A DNA stretch of 33,798 nucleotides, taken from the NCBI GenBank assembly GCA_009783145.1, contig WRHR01000011.1, forward strand, positions 1 through 33,798, written 5' to 3'. Below, in pieces: positions 15,181-22,764 of this stretch. The stretch is from Alphaproteobacteria bacterium (GTDB taxonomy: Bacteria; Pseudomonadota; Alphaproteobacteria; Rs-D84). Each line of letters begins with the position of its first letter. Position 1 is the first letter of the stretch. The notes under the pieces were generated by a model that worked only from the letters and a program-made list of their open reading frames with translations, searched no databases and was not told the DNA's origin. A program made the position numbers and the translations under genes.

Positions 15181-16144
15181 TTTTTCTTCTTTTTATAAAG
15201 CTTACCGATTCGCCTTCGCGCGCGACCAGGATTTTATCACGCAGCCGCCGGACGGCGCAATTGCCAAGCGTCGCAATAGTATCATCGCCAAGCTTTTCAA
15301 GCAAGCGCTCAATTTCGCAAAGCCGTGGAGAATATTCCGCGCCGGCGACGCGCCGCAGCGCTTCGGACAGGAATTTCAACTGCAGTTCTCGCGGCAGGGA
15401 AAATAACCCGGCCGCCGGAAAAATCGCGCGCCCGTCGTCATCAGAACTGAGAACTGAAAACTGAGAACTGAGAGCAAACTCCATCGCTTCTCTTGCGCGG
15501 CCAAGGTTCTCCACCGCCAGCAGAATGCGCTCGTCCGAAATGTCTAGCTTGCCCTGCAGCCCGTGCCGGTTTTTTCTGATTCTGACGCGCATGAAATTTT
15601 CGTCTTCGTTCATTTCGTCTTGGAAGTATTTTACGCTATGCGAATCGCACCAGGGTTTCAGCTCCGCGCGGAACACATGCAACAGCGGCCGCGCGATGAT
15701 GACTCCGTCGCGTTCGGTTTCGGCGCGAATTCCGCCAAGTCCATATACCCCGCTGCCGCGTCCCAAGTGCATCAGGAAAGTCTCGATCTGGTCGTCGGCC
15801 TGATGCGCGGTCATCAGGACACCGATATTGTTCTTGCGGCACCAGTCCAGCATCAGGTCATATCGCGCTTTGCGGGCGGCAGCCTCCAGCCCTGTGCCCG
15901 GCTTTTCGCCAGTCCAATGCAAAGTCTCGTGCGAAATGCCCAGATCCGCGGCCATTTTTTTTACCGCAGCGGCCTCAACCGCGCTGTCGGCGCGCAGCCC
16001 ATGATCCACGGTCAGCGCGACGCAGGGAAGTCCGGCGGCCGCGTACCAATAGAGCAGGGCGACAGAATCCACCCCCCCGCTGACCGCCAGCGCTACGGTC
16101 TGAGATTTGTACTTTTCGATGAAATCAAGAAACTTAGCATTCAT
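15149..16144 (-). CDS. tilS: tRNA(Ile)-lysidine synthase
   Basis: TilS attaches lysine to C34 of the tRNA(Ile) CAU anticodon using ATP, which changes its identity from Met to Ile and is essential. The product has 331 residues. The PP-loop SGGVDS is at 22-27, with LTVDHGLR, TAHQADDQIETFLMHLGRGSG and IIARPLL following as in the N-type ATPase core. A GAACTGA-type heptamer repeat adds ALSSQFSVLSS in the linker after the core (about residue 222). The C-terminal domain is short. It is the first gene of tilS-ftsH. Confidence 0.95.
   Translation of the reverse strand: MNAKFLDFIEKYKSQTVALAVSGGVDSVALLYWYAAAGLPCVALTVDHGLRADSAVEAAAVKKMAADLGISHETLHWTGEKPGTGLEAAARKARYDLMLDWCRKNNIGVLMTAHQADDQIETFLMHLGRGSGVYGLGGIRAETERDGVIIARPLLHVFRAELKPWCDSHSVKYFQDEMNEDENFMRVRIRKNRHGLQGKLDISDERILLAVENLGRAREAMEFALSSQFSVLSSDDDGRAIFPAAGLFSLPRELQLKFLSEALRRVAGAEYSPRLCEIERLLEKLGDDTIATLGNCAVRRLRDKILVAREGESVSFIKRRKNAEAKNKRKN
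15442..15474. repeat. 7-base tandem repeat (GAACTGA type), single arm, inside tilS
   Basis: About 4.5 units of GAACTGA/GAACTGAA type are read on the coding strand as LSSQFSVLSS. The peptide and phase-cycle equal those of the copy in priA at 4040-4067. The reverse strand would hit TGA. Confidence 0.93.
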
Positions 16145-16196
16145 AATCTGCCCATTTTATGCTATTATTAGTAAAAAGCAAATATTTGAAGACAAT

Positions 16197-16221
16197 GGAT
16201 CCCGGCCTTCGCCGGGATGAC
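16197..16221. repeat. REP-like hairpin before the LOG-family gene
   Basis: GGATCCCGG, CCTTCG and CCGGGATGAC form a hairpin common as an extragenic palindrome in proteobacteria. It ends one base before the ribosome site at 16222, so it could affect translation of the gene at 16235. Confidence 0.7.
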
Positions 16222-16234
16222 GGAGGAAAAAATC

Positions 16235-16774
16235 ATGAAGAGCATTGCAGTCTATTGCGGACACCAATTCGGAGCCGATCCAGCGTTCGCACGCGACGCG
16301 GCCCGGGTCGGAGAATTGCTGGCCCGGAATAAAATCCGGCTTGTGTTCGGAGGGGGCGACGTGGGCCTGATGGGCGCGGTCGCGGGCGCCGCGGTCGACA
16401 ACGGCGGCGATGTGGTCGGCATCTCGACCCATCATGTCATCGCGATGCAAGAGCCCGCTCACAAAGGCGTTCATATCGAGATAGTCGACGGCGTGAACGA
16501 GCGCAAGCAAAGAATGTTCGAGCTGTCCGACGCCTTCGCAATTCTGCCCGGCGGAATAGGGACGCTAAACGAGCTGACCGATATCCTGACCATGCAGCAG
16601 ATAGGCGAAAGCAAAAAGCCCGTATATTTCCTGAACACCAGCAAGTATTGGGATATGTTCGGACGCATTTTCGTCCATATGCAGCATGCGGGATTCATAG
16701 TTTCCATGGACCATTACAACATGGCCGTCTGCGCCACTCCGGAAGAGCTGATTAAGCTGGTAACGAGGGAATGA
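16235..16774 (+). CDS. LOG-family protein (putative nucleotide phosphoribohydrolase)
   Basis: The protein has 179 residues from ATG at 16235, with GGAGGAA seven bases upstream. A Rossmann-like start SIAVYCG is followed by LVFGGGDVGLMG, the NERKQRM motif (residues 88-94) and PGGIGTLNE (105-113), the PGGxGTxxE active-site signature of LOG proteins. These hydrolyse the N-glycosidic bond of nucleoside 5'-monophosphates (cytokinin-activating type). The bacterial substrate here is probably a purine nucleotide. It is the first gene of an operon, overlapping the next gene by ATGA. Confidence 0.92.
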   Translation: MKSIAVYCGHQFGADPAFARDAARVGELLARNKIRLVFGGGDVGLMGAVAGAAVDNGGDVVGISTHHVIAMQEPAHKGVHIEIVDGVNERKQRMFELSDAFAILPGGIGTLNELTDILTMQQIGESKKPVYFLNTSKYWDMFGRIFVHMQHAGFIVSMDHYNMAVCATPEELIKLVTRE

Positions 16775-17688
16775 TGAAATACTTAACCGCTCTTTTTGGG
16801 ATTTTTGCATTTTTCCCGGTATTCGCGGAAAGCTTGCCTGTGGCCATTCAAAATACCCGTGCGAATTGCGACGGCATTTCGGACGAGCTTAAGTCCCTGC
16901 AAACATGGGCCGGCGTGAATACCGCGGTTACTGGCGCAGGAACTCTTGCCGGCGGCGGCGCGGTGTATGCGGGCTTTCGGAAACAACAGCAGGACAAGCT
17001 GGCCGAGCAAATTGCAAAGCAGCTTGAAGATATTGAAACTATGTCCGACGAACAGTTTTTGCAGCTGTTGGGAATGATGGCGGATTACAAGGCGGAAATG
17101 GACCGCGGAAAATTGGAAGATGAATTGGCGGAAGCGGAAAAAAAATCAAAAAACCTGGGCAACTGGCGAACTGGGCTGATGGCGGGAAACACCGCGACCA
17201 ATATCGCGGGGACGGTAATAGCGCAAAGAAATAAAAACGCTGGGAAAGATATTATAGAGGTTGTGCGAGCTTGTCTTAATTCGGTTGATGAATTAAAAGC
17301 GGCACGAATGCAAGCGCGATTGGATGGCGCTGCGGATTCCGAGTTGGCGCATGCGCAGGAAATAATAGATAAATGCGGAAAGCATGATATCAAGCACTTG
17401 GAGAAAATCCCGCGACGGTCGGATGTGGCAAAATGGTCCGCGGTGGTCGGGATAGGAACCGGCGCCAGCGGCACGATAACCAGCGCGGTTGCAAATACTG
17501 ACAAGACGCGCAATGACAATTCAGAAGCCGGCAGCAAGAAAGAAAAGAATCTTAATACGGCATCGAATGTCTTGGCCATCGCTTCCACCGCGGCCAGCGG
17601 AACGGCGACCGGATTCAATATAGCGACGATAACGGCGATAAACAACGCGATGAAAACGGCAAGCGAATGCGAAGAGGCGCTGGAATGA
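16771..17688 (+). CDS. Secreted helical protein of unknown function
   Basis: The protein has 305 residues. A signal peptide ends at FPVFAES (about residue 20). The mature part starts with a cysteine (NTRANCDG). It has two Gly/Ala-rich, weakly hydrophobic segments (TAVTGAGTLAGGGAVYAGF and GIGTGASGTITSAVANT), a coiled-coil-like charged region (about 70-130) and a third such segment near the end. The Gly/Ala segments resemble one in the partial protein at 32440-33798 (MLGAGVGTGVGAITNN). I do not recognise a family. Start and stop overlap both neighbours by four bases (ATGA), so translation is coupled. Confidence 0.75.
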   Translation: MMKYLTALFGIFAFFPVFAESLPVAIQNTRANCDGISDELKSLQTWAGVNTAVTGAGTLAGGGAVYAGFRKQQQDKLAEQIAKQLEDIETMSDEQFLQLLGMMADYKAEMDRGKLEDELAEAEKKSKNLGNWRTGLMAGNTATNIAGTVIAQRNKNAGKDIIEVVRACLNSVDELKAARMQARLDGAADSELAHAQEIIDKCGKHDIKHLEKIPRRSDVAKWSAVVGIGTGASGTITSAVANTDKTRNDNSEAGSKKEKNLNTASNVLAIASTAASGTATGFNIATITAINNAMKTASECEEALE

Positions 17689-18578
17689 AAAAAATTATCG
17701 CCGCATCTTTTATGATTTTATTGAATATCTCGATAGCGGAGGCATATATTGGCAGCAAGGATAATAGGGTAAACGTAGATAATTGGGATACTCCACCATA
17801 TAATCAAATTGTAAAAATCGGCGATGATTGTACGGGACAATTTGTTTCTCCGATTCATATCCTGACGGCGGCGCACTGCATAAATGGTAAAAGTAGCAGG
17901 CCCACAATCCATAAGTCCAACGGTTCCAAGACGTCGGCCAAAACACTACTTCTTGGTTATGAAGACAAGGACAAAACTATCGTGGACAAGGATTACGCTT
18001 TGCTGGAAATCCCGGAAGAATATAAAAGCCCGGCTTATTTTAAAATTGCAGATGTAACGTCGGCAAGCTTCGTAAACCTGGCGGGTTTTGGTAATTTAAG
18101 AATACTGGAAGATGACGAGCTTATTATTATAAGAAAAAAATTCGTTCGCATATTGCGGCAAAAAGTAAAACCTACTTCTATAGAAGAAAAGTTTCCGGAA
18201 CTGAGAACAGATGAACGATTGTTAGAAAATCATAATTTAGACGAATATGCAAGATTGCTTGAAAAGGCGCTGGCAAAGGATGACGAAGATGGTCGCGCGA
18301 TACCTAAAATATTTGGGGACTCAGATAAATTGAAGGTTCATATTGATTGCCGGTTGCAACGTAGCAAAGAACTTATGGATGTTTTTGAGTCTAATTGCGA
18401 TGGATTTGGAGGCAATTCCGGCGGTGCTCTTTATATAAATAATGAGATTCATGGAATCGCGTCCGTTTCCAATAAAACCATAAGCGCTAAAGATAGAAAC
18501 GATGGCTTGCTATCCCCCGACACCGGCAAATTTTATAAAGCGGTGCAAGATATAATAATTTTGTCCTTACCAAAATGA
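17685..18578 (+). CDS. Secreted trypsin-like serine protease 1
   Basis: The protein has 297 residues and an S1-type (chymotrypsin-fold) protease core. The signal peptide is residues 1-20 (SIAEA). The triad is H64 in LTAAHC, D103 in DKDYALLEI and S245 in GFGGNSGGALY. C49 and C65 match the Cys pair around the catalytic histidine. Between the Asp strand and the Ser loop lies an extra charged helical stretch, about residues 138-215 (RILEDDELIIIRKKF and on), longer than in trypsin. It is likely periplasmic or exported. It overlaps both neighbours by ATGA. A tandem paralogue follows. Confidence 0.9.
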   Translation: MKKIIAASFMILLNISIAEAYIGSKDNRVNVDNWDTPPYNQIVKIGDDCTGQFVSPIHILTAAHCINGKSSRPTIHKSNGSKTSAKTLLLGYEDKDKTIVDKDYALLEIPEEYKSPAYFKIADVTSASFVNLAGFGNLRILEDDELIIIRKKFVRILRQKVKPTSIEEKFPELRTDERLLENHNLDEYARLLEKALAKDDEDGRAIPKIFGDSDKLKVHIDCRLQRSKELMDVFESNCDGFGGNSGGALYINNEIHGIASVSNKTISAKDRNDGLLSPDTGKFYKAVQDIIILSLPK

Positions 18579-19540
18579 AAAAATTTATAGTTGCTCTTTT
18601 CTGCTACGGATTCGTTTTTTCGAACTGCGCCATCGCGGCGACTTATACGATTGATAAAAGACAGTATGTTGATTGGTCCGCACCGGAGTTTCAGAAAATT
18701 GTAAAAATAGAACTTTTGGCCAGAAGTTGTACTGGGCAATATGTGTCGCCAAATATTATCCTGACTGCCGCGCATTGTTTATATTATTATAGCGCACAAC
18801 CTTCACGTTTCTTGGAAGTGCGTAATTATAAAGGCGATGTTTTTCCTATCAGAGTAATTATGGCTTATAATGATTTTGAAGGCATGGGCAGAAAGCAGGA
18901 GGATAATGACTGGGCTTTGTTACTTGTAGAGGACCCGGCTTATTATGCTAGAAATTATTTTAATATCGCCCGGCAAGGCAGAATCGGCGCTGTTCAACAA
19001 GTCGGGTTCGGGGCTCTCAGGATATTATCAGATGAAGAAATTCACAAAATAAGAAAGAAGCTTCTTGAGCGCGTGAAGCTAAGTAAAAACGAACGCAATT
19101 TATTAAAATCCGGCGAGCCTGAAAAGGAACAGATTGTTATTAACGATTATCGTGCCCTCAATAATAGACAATGGGAGCGTTTTTTAAATGAATTAGACAA
19201 TGCAAATAAGCCAGAATCAGAGGGCGGATTAGGGATACCAGAATTGTTTAATAATGATAGAGATTTGAAAAGTAATGCAAGTTGCTCTATTGTAAGCGCT
19301 GACGGTTTCATCGCAACACATACTTGTATGACCTATGGCGGAGATTCAGGAAGCGCGCTTTGGGCAGGTCAAAATGAACTCCTCGGGGTGGCTGTAAAAT
19401 CAAATCCCCGAACCTCAGCGTTAATTGGCGGCGAATTCGGGCATGGTCAAGATAGTGTGGCAATAGATTCCAAACAATTTTACAACGCATTGCAACAAGC
19501 CATACAAAAATATCCTGTGAAGAATAATAATGAACAATGA
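18575..19540 (+). CDS. Secreted trypsin-like serine protease 2
   Basis: The protein has 321 residues and is a paralogue of the upstream protease. The signal peptide runs to about residue 22 (NCAIAA). The triad is H67 in LTAAHC, D112 in DNDWALLLV and S258 in YGGDSGSALW. C52 and C68 flank the histidine. It has the same helical insertion, starting RILSDEEIHKIRKKLLERV (about 149 onward). The Ser loop reads GDSGS rather than GNSGG, so the two enzymes have diverged. It overlaps xerC by 11 bases. Confidence 0.9.
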   Translation: MKKFIVALFCYGFVFSNCAIAATYTIDKRQYVDWSAPEFQKIVKIELLARSCTGQYVSPNIILTAAHCLYYYSAQPSRFLEVRNYKGDVFPIRVIMAYNDFEGMGRKQEDNDWALLLVEDPAYYARNYFNIARQGRIGAVQQVGFGALRILSDEEIHKIRKKLLERVKLSKNERNLLKSGEPEKEQIVINDYRALNNRQWERFLNELDNANKPESEGGLGIPELFNNDRDLKSNASCSIVSADGFIATHTCMTYGGDSGSALWAGQNELLGVAVKSNPRTSALIGGEFGHGQDSVAIDSKQFYNALQQAIQKYPVKNNNEQ

Positions 19541-20501
19541 ACTGGATTCTTTTGCGAATTATCTGCTGAATACGAAAAAGTATTCTGTTCATACGGCCGA
19601 TGCTTATCGCACCGACATTACGGATTTTATTAAATTTTACGGCGGCTATCGCGGCAATGCATGCCTGCGCGAAGATTTAGCGCGCGTGGATACCCTGGGT
19701 TTCCGCGCGTGGCTGGCGGATCGCGCGAGGCGCGGGCTTTCCGCGAAATCCACCGCGCGCGCGTTGTCGTCCCTGCGCGGATTCTACAAATTTTTGGGCG
19801 CGGAATATGGAATAAAAAACACCGCTATCGGGTTAATCTCCTCGCCGAAAATTCCGCGCAAACTTTCCAAAGCTATAGAGCCGGACGCAATCGAAGACAT
19901 GTCGGATATAATACGCGAGATGGATAACGAGCCATGGGTTGCCGCGCGCGATTGGGCCTTGGTCGTTTTGATTTTCGGATGCGGACTGCGAATTTCCGAA
20001 GCGCTGTCATTAACTTTGCGCGACGTGGCGGGGCGCCCGGAAGTATTGCGAATCCTGGGCAAAGGGTCTAAGGAGCGCCTGGTTCCCGTTCTGCCCGCGG
20101 TATATGACGCGATTGAAAAATATCTCGGGCTGCGCCCGAAAGTAGGAGGTATGAGGTATGAGGTAGGAGGTAAAGAATACGACGCCCTAACCTCCTACTT
20201 TCTACCTCCTACCTCCTACCTTTTTATCAGCATTCGCGGCCTTCCCATGACGGCGCGCATGGCGCAAAAGCAGGTTGAAAAAATCCGCCATTTGTTGCAG
20301 CTGCCTGATTACGTCACGCCTCATGCGCTGCGCCACTCATTTGCAACGGCAATGCTGGGCGGCGGCGTGGATCTGCGAAGCCTGCAGGAGTTGCTGGGGC
20401 ATTCGTCTCTCTCCACCACGCAGCTTTATACTAAAATAGATATGTCACAAATCGCGGCGGCTTATAACAAGGCGCACCCGCGCGCGAAAAAACCGAAATA
20501 A
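19530..20501 (+). CDS. xerC: Tyrosine site-specific recombinase (XerC/XerD type)
   Basis: Xer recombinases resolve chromosome dimers at dif. The product has 323 residues. The N-terminal core-binding SAM-like domain covers 1-100. The catalytic set is R154 (CGLRISEAL), K178 (GKGSKERLVP), H265 and R268 (HALRHSFAT), H291 (LGHSSLSTTQ) and Y300. All are present, so it should be active. A paired heptamer repeat is translated in frame at residues 204-231, just before the conserved LFISIRG strand. XerC rather than XerD is a guess from overall look. It is the last gene of the LOG/protease operon. Confidence 0.9.
   Translation: MNNELDSFANYLLNTKKYSVHTADAYRTDITDFIKFYGGYRGNACLREDLARVDTLGFRAWLADRARRGLSAKSTARALSSLRGFYKFLGAEYGIKNTAIGLISSPKIPRKLSKAIEPDAIEDMSDIIREMDNEPWVAARDWALVVLIFGCGLRISEALSLTLRDVAGRPEVLRILGKGSKERLVPVLPAVYDAIEKYLGLRPKVGGMRYEVGGKEYDALTSYFLPPTSYLFISIRGLPMTARMAQKQVEKIRHLLQLPDYVTPHALRHSFATAMLGGGVDLRSLQELLGHSSLSTTQLYTKIDMSQIAAAYNKAHPRAKKPK
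20141..20222. repeat. Paired 7-base tandem repeat (GGTAGGA type) inside xerC
   Basis: Arm 1 has GGTAGGA/GGTATGA units and arm 2 their complements, with a short loop around AAAGAATACGACGCC. It is read as VGGMRYEVGGK, a short linker, then TSYFLPPTSYL, nearly the same peptide as in priA. GGTATGA units replace the register that would give TAG. Confidence 0.95.
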
Positions 20502-20530
20502 AAAATCCGCCGAACGGCGGATTTTTTATT
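20501..20530. terminator. Bidirectional intrinsic terminator
   Basis: AAAAATCCGCC and GGCGGATTTTT form a stem around GAAC, with T runs on both strands. It ends the five-gene operon and the convergent FKBP gene. Confidence 0.9.
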
Positions 20531-20846
20531 TTTTAATCTCAACAAGCTTGACCTTGAATATCACATCCTTGCCCGCAAGGCCCGGCACGTACTGTTCAGG
20601 GAAAGTGATTTTCACATCTTTTTCCTGGCCTTTCTTCATGCCGATCAGCTGGTCTTCAAAGCCCGGCACGAACTGGCCGCTGCCCAGCGTTAACGGGAAG
20701 TTTTCCGCCGTGCCGCCCGGGAACTGCTCGCCGTCCAGGTATCCCGCGAAGTCGATAACAACCGTATCGCCGCTTTTCGCGCCGCTGTCGCAAGCGCCCA
20801 CGAACAACGCTGCTGCCATTGCAAATGCTGGAAATATTTTCTTCAT
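20526..20846 (-). CDS. FKBP-type peptidyl-prolyl isomerase lipoprotein
   Basis: The protein has 106 residues. A lipoprotein signal peptide with box VGAC is followed by a single FKBP domain. [42 protein letters not shown] and VKLVEIKK are typical, closest in style to the trigger-factor PPIase domain. Expected role: proline isomerase/chaperone at a periplasm-facing membrane. ATG at 20846 is chosen over 20852, because AAAAGGAGA abuts the latter. Confidence 0.9.
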   Translation of the reverse strand: MKKIFPAFAMAAALFVGACDSGAKSGDTVVIDFAGYLDGEQFPGGTAENFPLTLGSGQFVPGFEDQLIGMKKGQEKDVKITFPEQYVPGLAGKDVIFKVKLVEIKK

Positions 20847-20914
20847 AATCATTCTCCTTTTATTGATTACGCGGGAACTCTACAACGGCCGAATAAATTT
20901 TTCAAGTGGAAAAA

Positions 20915-20941
20915 TGTAGGGGCGGAACATGTTCCGCCCCT
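20915..20941. repeat. TGTAGGGGCG palindrome
   Basis: TGTAGGGGCGGAAC and GTTCCGCCCCT pair around a short centre. It lies in the gap between two lipoprotein genes and belongs to the family at 4127 and 9161. Confidence 0.75.
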
Positions 20942-20961
20942 GATATTTGTCAGACTGCCGT

Positions 20962-21513
20962 CTATTGAAATAAGCATCTGAATCCGAACTCGCGCATTGA
21001 CGAGCCGTTGTCCTGCACCTGGTAGTCGAAGTACGGGGTGGGGCGCACCACTTCGAACGAAGGCCGGTCGTATACTATCAGATAGGATTTCGCGTTTCTG
21101 CCGCATACGCGCTTCATCTCGAATTCCGCGACTTTGGACAGGACTTCGCGCATGTCTCCGTCGATATCCATCCCGTTGGCATTCTGAACCATGCGCAGCC
21201 GCATTTGGCGCAGCTCGCTGCTGCCCAGCAGAACTTCTATCCGTATCATGGCCCCATGGTATTCCTGCCAGCGGGTATCCTTTCGCGCGGTGTTCCACTT
21301 CGCGTCGTTGCCGGCTTTCTCTTCTTCGGATATCGGGCGGAACGAATCAACGTCCGAATAAGGATTATCGGATCGTATGACTTGCATCGACCGCTCGTTC
21401 AAATAAGGCGCGTTGGGTCCGCCCTGTTCGAAATCCTGAACGTCGTAAGGCTGGTCCGTTCCGCCGCAAGCGCAAAGCGCGAACAGCAATCCCAAAAAAG
21501 CAAATTTCTTCAT
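20962..21513 (-). CDS. Lipoprotein of unknown family
   Basis: The protein has 183 residues. The signal peptide ends in LCAC (lipobox, C16). The mature part has no recognised domain. It includes an acidic, Pro-rich N-terminal linker, a mixed alpha/beta centre, and cysteines near the end (KRVCGRN and FRCLFQ) that could pair. Its promoter is TTGAAT/TAGAAT with 17 bases between, at 21533-21561. It is likely anchored in the outer membrane; function unknown. Confidence 0.75.
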   Translation of the reverse strand: MKKFAFLGLLFALCACGGTDQPYDVQDFEQGGPNAPYLNERSMQVIRSDNPYSDVDSFRPISEEEKAGNDAKWNTARKDTRWQEYHGAMIRIEVLLGSSELRQMRLRMVQNANGMDIDGDMREVLSKVAEFEMKRVCGRNAKSYLIVYDRPSFEVVRPTPYFDYQVQDNGSSMREFGFRCLFQ

Positions 21514-21532
21514 AGCGAACTCTCTTTAGTTA

Positions 21533-21561
21533 ATTCTAACAAATTATGCTTTTTGATTCAA
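21533..21561 (-). promoter_or_regulatory. Sigma70 promoter of the lipoprotein gene
   Basis: On the minus strand TTGAAT (21561-21556) and TAGAAT (21538-21533) have a 17-base spacer. Confidence 0.6.
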
Positions 21562-21570
21562 GGGACTTTT

Positions 21571-21733
21571 CGTGAATCGTGAATCGTAAATCATGAATCG
21601 TAAGTCGAGGGTCTTTTATAATCTTTGCCATTCTAGTATACTAGAATGGCAAAGATAAAACACGATCGATTCACAAACTTACGATTCATGATTTACGATT
21701 TACGATTTACGATTTACGATTTACGATTTACGA
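21571..21733. repeat. Paired 7-base tandem repeat (GTGAATC/GATTTAC type) with a perfect 36-bp central palindrome
   Basis: Arm 1 (21571-21609) has GTGAATC/GTAAATC/ATGAATC units. Arm 2 (21664-21733) has about nine complementary ACGATTT units. The centre, 21621-21656, is a perfect 36-base palindrome with ATCTTTGCCATTCTAGTA as its left half. It occupies most of the gap between the divergent genes at 21513 and 21773. Confidence 0.95.
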
Positions 21734-21772
21734 AGTTTTGATTAAAATTCCATTTTATGATAAAATTAAATT

Positions 21773-22735
21773 ATGCCCGATGTAGTTCTCGACTCTTTGA
21801 TAAAGCCGCTGGAGGAATTCTTCAAGCCTTCGTTCGTGGAAGAAATCGCCATAAACCACGAGGGCGAGGTCTGGATGCGCCTGCACGGCGCGCGCGTCCC
21901 GTGGGTCGCGTACAGTTCCGAAAAGCTGAGCAAGCAATACCTGGTCGACCTTATCCACACCGTCGCTAATGTTTACGAGCGCCCGTTCGACCCGATACGC
22001 GGCATGCCGGTGGTATATGCGACTTTGCCGGGCAATCATCGTTTTTCCGCGATTGCGGGGCCGAATGTGATGTACGACGACCGCGACGTTACGGGCGGAG
22101 TGGCGATGAATATACGCGGCGGCGGCGCTCCGCCGGACGTGGGCTTCGAGAATTATCATCTGAAAAAAGGCCAAGAGCTGCTGAAAGTAAAACCGCGCGG
22201 CAAAAATAAGCCCGAAGATCCGTACGAACGCGTGATGGAGGCGATCAACGACGGCAGCCCGATTCTTATTTCCGGCGCGACAAGCACGGGAAAGACGACT
22301 TTCCTGAATCATATACTGACTCTGATCGACCAGAACGCGCGGATAATAACGGTCGAGGACGCGCGAGAAATCAAAGTGCCTCAGAAAAACCGCGTGCACT
22401 TCGTGCTGTCGCGAACGGAACAGAGCAACAAGTTCAACTATGCGCGGCTTTTGGACTTAGTTGTGCGCATGACGCCGGACGTGATAATAGGCGGCGAGAT
22501 TTCGACGGACAACGCGTCGGTTCTGTGGGAGATGATGGGCACGGGGCACGATCATTTCTATACGACGATACATGCCGAATCGGCCGAGGCGGCATATGCC
22601 GCGTTCGCGGACAGAATCTTGCACACTCAGCCGGCGTACGACCGCGGCGAGCTGATGGCGGAAATGAAACATAAATTGCGAGTGGTGCAACTCGCCCGCG
22701 ACGGAGCGTTGCGCGCGGTAACTGAAGTTGTATAA
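21773..22735 (+). CDS. virB11: VirB11-type secretion ATPase
   Basis: The protein has 320 residues. It is a hexameric cytosolic ATPase of the VirB11/secretion-NTPase family, powering type IV secretion or pilus systems. The N-terminal domain includes IAINHEGEVWMR. Walker A GATSTGKT is at 168-175. The Asp box TVEDAREI is followed by Walker B VIIGGEIS and the His box GTGHDHFYTTIHAES. It stands alone here, with no other T4SS gene nearby, so partner genes must lie elsewhere. No clear ribosome site is seen. A heptamer array ends 39 bases upstream, and a terminator follows. Confidence 0.9.
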   Translation: MPDVVLDSLIKPLEEFFKPSFVEEIAINHEGEVWMRLHGARVPWVAYSSEKLSKQYLVDLIHTVANVYERPFDPIRGMPVVYATLPGNHRFSAIAGPNVMYDDRDVTGGVAMNIRGGGAPPDVGFENYHLKKGQELLKVKPRGKNKPEDPYERVMEAINDGSPILISGATSTGKTTFLNHILTLIDQNARIITVEDAREIKVPQKNRVHFVLSRTEQSNKFNYARLLDLVVRMTPDVIIGGEISTDNASVLWEMMGTGHDHFYTTIHAESAEAAYAAFADRILHTQPAYDRGELMAEMKHKLRVVQLARDGALRAVTEVV

Positions 22736-22764
22736 AAAATCCGCGCATTGCGCGGATTTTTATT
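22734..22764. terminator. Bidirectional intrinsic terminator
   Basis: AAAAAATCCGCGCA and TGCGCGGATTTTT form a stem, T-rich on both strands. It lies between convergent virB11 and the gene ending at 22764. Confidence 0.88.
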
